Both the position numbers and the translations under genes were made by a program. From NCBI GenBank assembly GCA_934370915.1, contig CAKRNI010000175.1:1-5648 (forward strand): DNA of 5,648 bases, given 5' to 3'. The number at the start of each line of letters is the position of its first letter. Position 1 is the stretch's first letter. Below the pieces are notes generated by a model, which was not told where the DNA came from, made no database searches, and saw only the letters and a list, made by a program, of their open reading frames with translations. Positions 5,208 through 5,648 of the stretch are shown here, in pieces. This DNA is from an uncultured Lachnospiraceae bacterium (GTDB lineage Bacteria; Bacillota; Clostridia; Lachnospirales; Lachnospiraceae).

Positions 5208-5648
5208 TTATTCGTTGTAGGAACCGGTCGTGAGCGTATATTTGCCAGTACCCTGCACAAATACAGTGCCGTCTGTGCCGGCGATCGTCACGCTTTTGCC
5301 GTCATCGCCTGTGATGGAGCCGTTACAGGTGAGGGAGGTGGCGGTGCTGTTTCCGGTTACGGTCCAGGCGGAGAGGGCGTCGATGGTGACGTCGCAGGTT
5401 CCGTCTCCGCCGTCACCGGCGTTTGTCTCATCCTGAAGGATGGCGCCTGTCAAGATGGTGCCGTTTGTGAGCTTCAGATCCAGATTACTGATGCTGTCCC
5501 AGAGGATGTCACCGCTCATTTCCTGAGAATCCGCGGTAAAGGTGCAGTCAGCACCATTTTTTCCGGACTGCCCCCAGCCGCGTTTGTTGGCATTTCCGGT
5601 GCATTTTAAGAAAAAGTCATTGGACGGGGAGTAGGTGATGTCCACATT
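5208..5648 (-). CDS. C-terminal end of a large beta-repeat surface protein (partial)
   Basis: The last 146 or so residues of a protein whose 5' part lies beyond the right edge; the frame is open at 5648, so the GTG at 5645 is an internal valine codon, not a start. The sequence is rich in Gly, Thr, Ser, Asp and Asn with short alternating strands (LDLKLTNGTILTG, SAWTVTGNS, VTIAGTDGTVFVQGTGKY). This fits the final coils of a right-handed beta-helix or beta-solenoid. From memory, tails with DILWDSIS and GTDGTV end long secreted proteins of gut Firmicutes, often named hypothetical or adhesin-like; this was not checked. Four cysteines are scattered through the fragment. There is no LPXTG sorting signal and no membrane anchor at this C-terminus, so any anchoring must be N-terminal. 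It converges on the zinc operon and shows no functional link to it. Confidence 0.8.
   Translation of the reverse strand, partial: NVDITYSPSNDFFLKCTGNANKRGWGQSGKNGADCTFTADSQEMSGDILWDSISNLDLKLTNGTILTGAILQDETNAGDGGDGTCDVTIDALSAWTVTGNSTATSLTCNGSITGDDGKSVTIAGTDGTVFVQGTGKYTLTTGSYNE

Noticed and set aside
5230..5436. 68-residue plus-strand open frame opposite the surface-protein tail
   Set aside because: It lies just after a strong terminator, and the minus-strand frame has the clear beta-repeat composition; this frame is its complement.

Overview
The window looks like a zinc-acquisition locus from a low-to-mid GC Gram-positive of the class Clostridia, most likely a gut Lachnospiraceae-type organism. 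The clues are strong AGGAGG-type ribosome binding sites, lipobox-anchored binding proteins instead of periplasmic ones, A+T-rich intergenic DNA, and the tail of a beta-repeat surface protein of a kind I associate with gut Firmicutes. The genus is inferred, not proven.

Layout, left to right. Positions 1-209 are non-coding. They hold a perfect 16-bp palindrome (35-50), a possible leftward promoter at the very edge (8-16), and a clear rightward promoter (147-175) bracketed by two Fur-box-like inverted repeats centred 51 bp apart. This promoter drives a Fur-family metalloregulator (210-635), best read as Zur-like from its neighbours, and a 99-residue membrane protein with a His/Cys cluster (689-988). 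A 214-bp spacer (989-1202) follows, with a long-arm hairpin. Next comes a tightly packed operon: a zinc-binding lipoprotein with a whole ZinT domain inserted in its ZnuA fold (1203-2759), the ABC ATPase (2771-3502), the ABC-3 permease (3490-4338) and a lipoprotein with a Cys-Cys OB-like domain (4341-5054). A strong, probably bidirectional terminator (5145-5186) separates it from the convergent 3' end of a large surface protein on the minus strand (5208-5648, cut by the window edge).

Working model: the regulator senses metal and represses its own promoter through the twin operators. The lipoprotein captures Zn(II) outside the membrane using both its ZnuA and ZinT sites and hands it to the permease, powered by the ATPase. 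The small membrane protein and the last lipoprotein both present Cys/His motifs on the outer face and are candidate accessory zinc-handling factors. The most unusual points are the nested ZinT domain, the loss of the canonical third ZnuA histidine, and these two uncharacterised Cys-bearing surface proteins. No mobile element, CRISPR array, tRNA or rRNA is visible.
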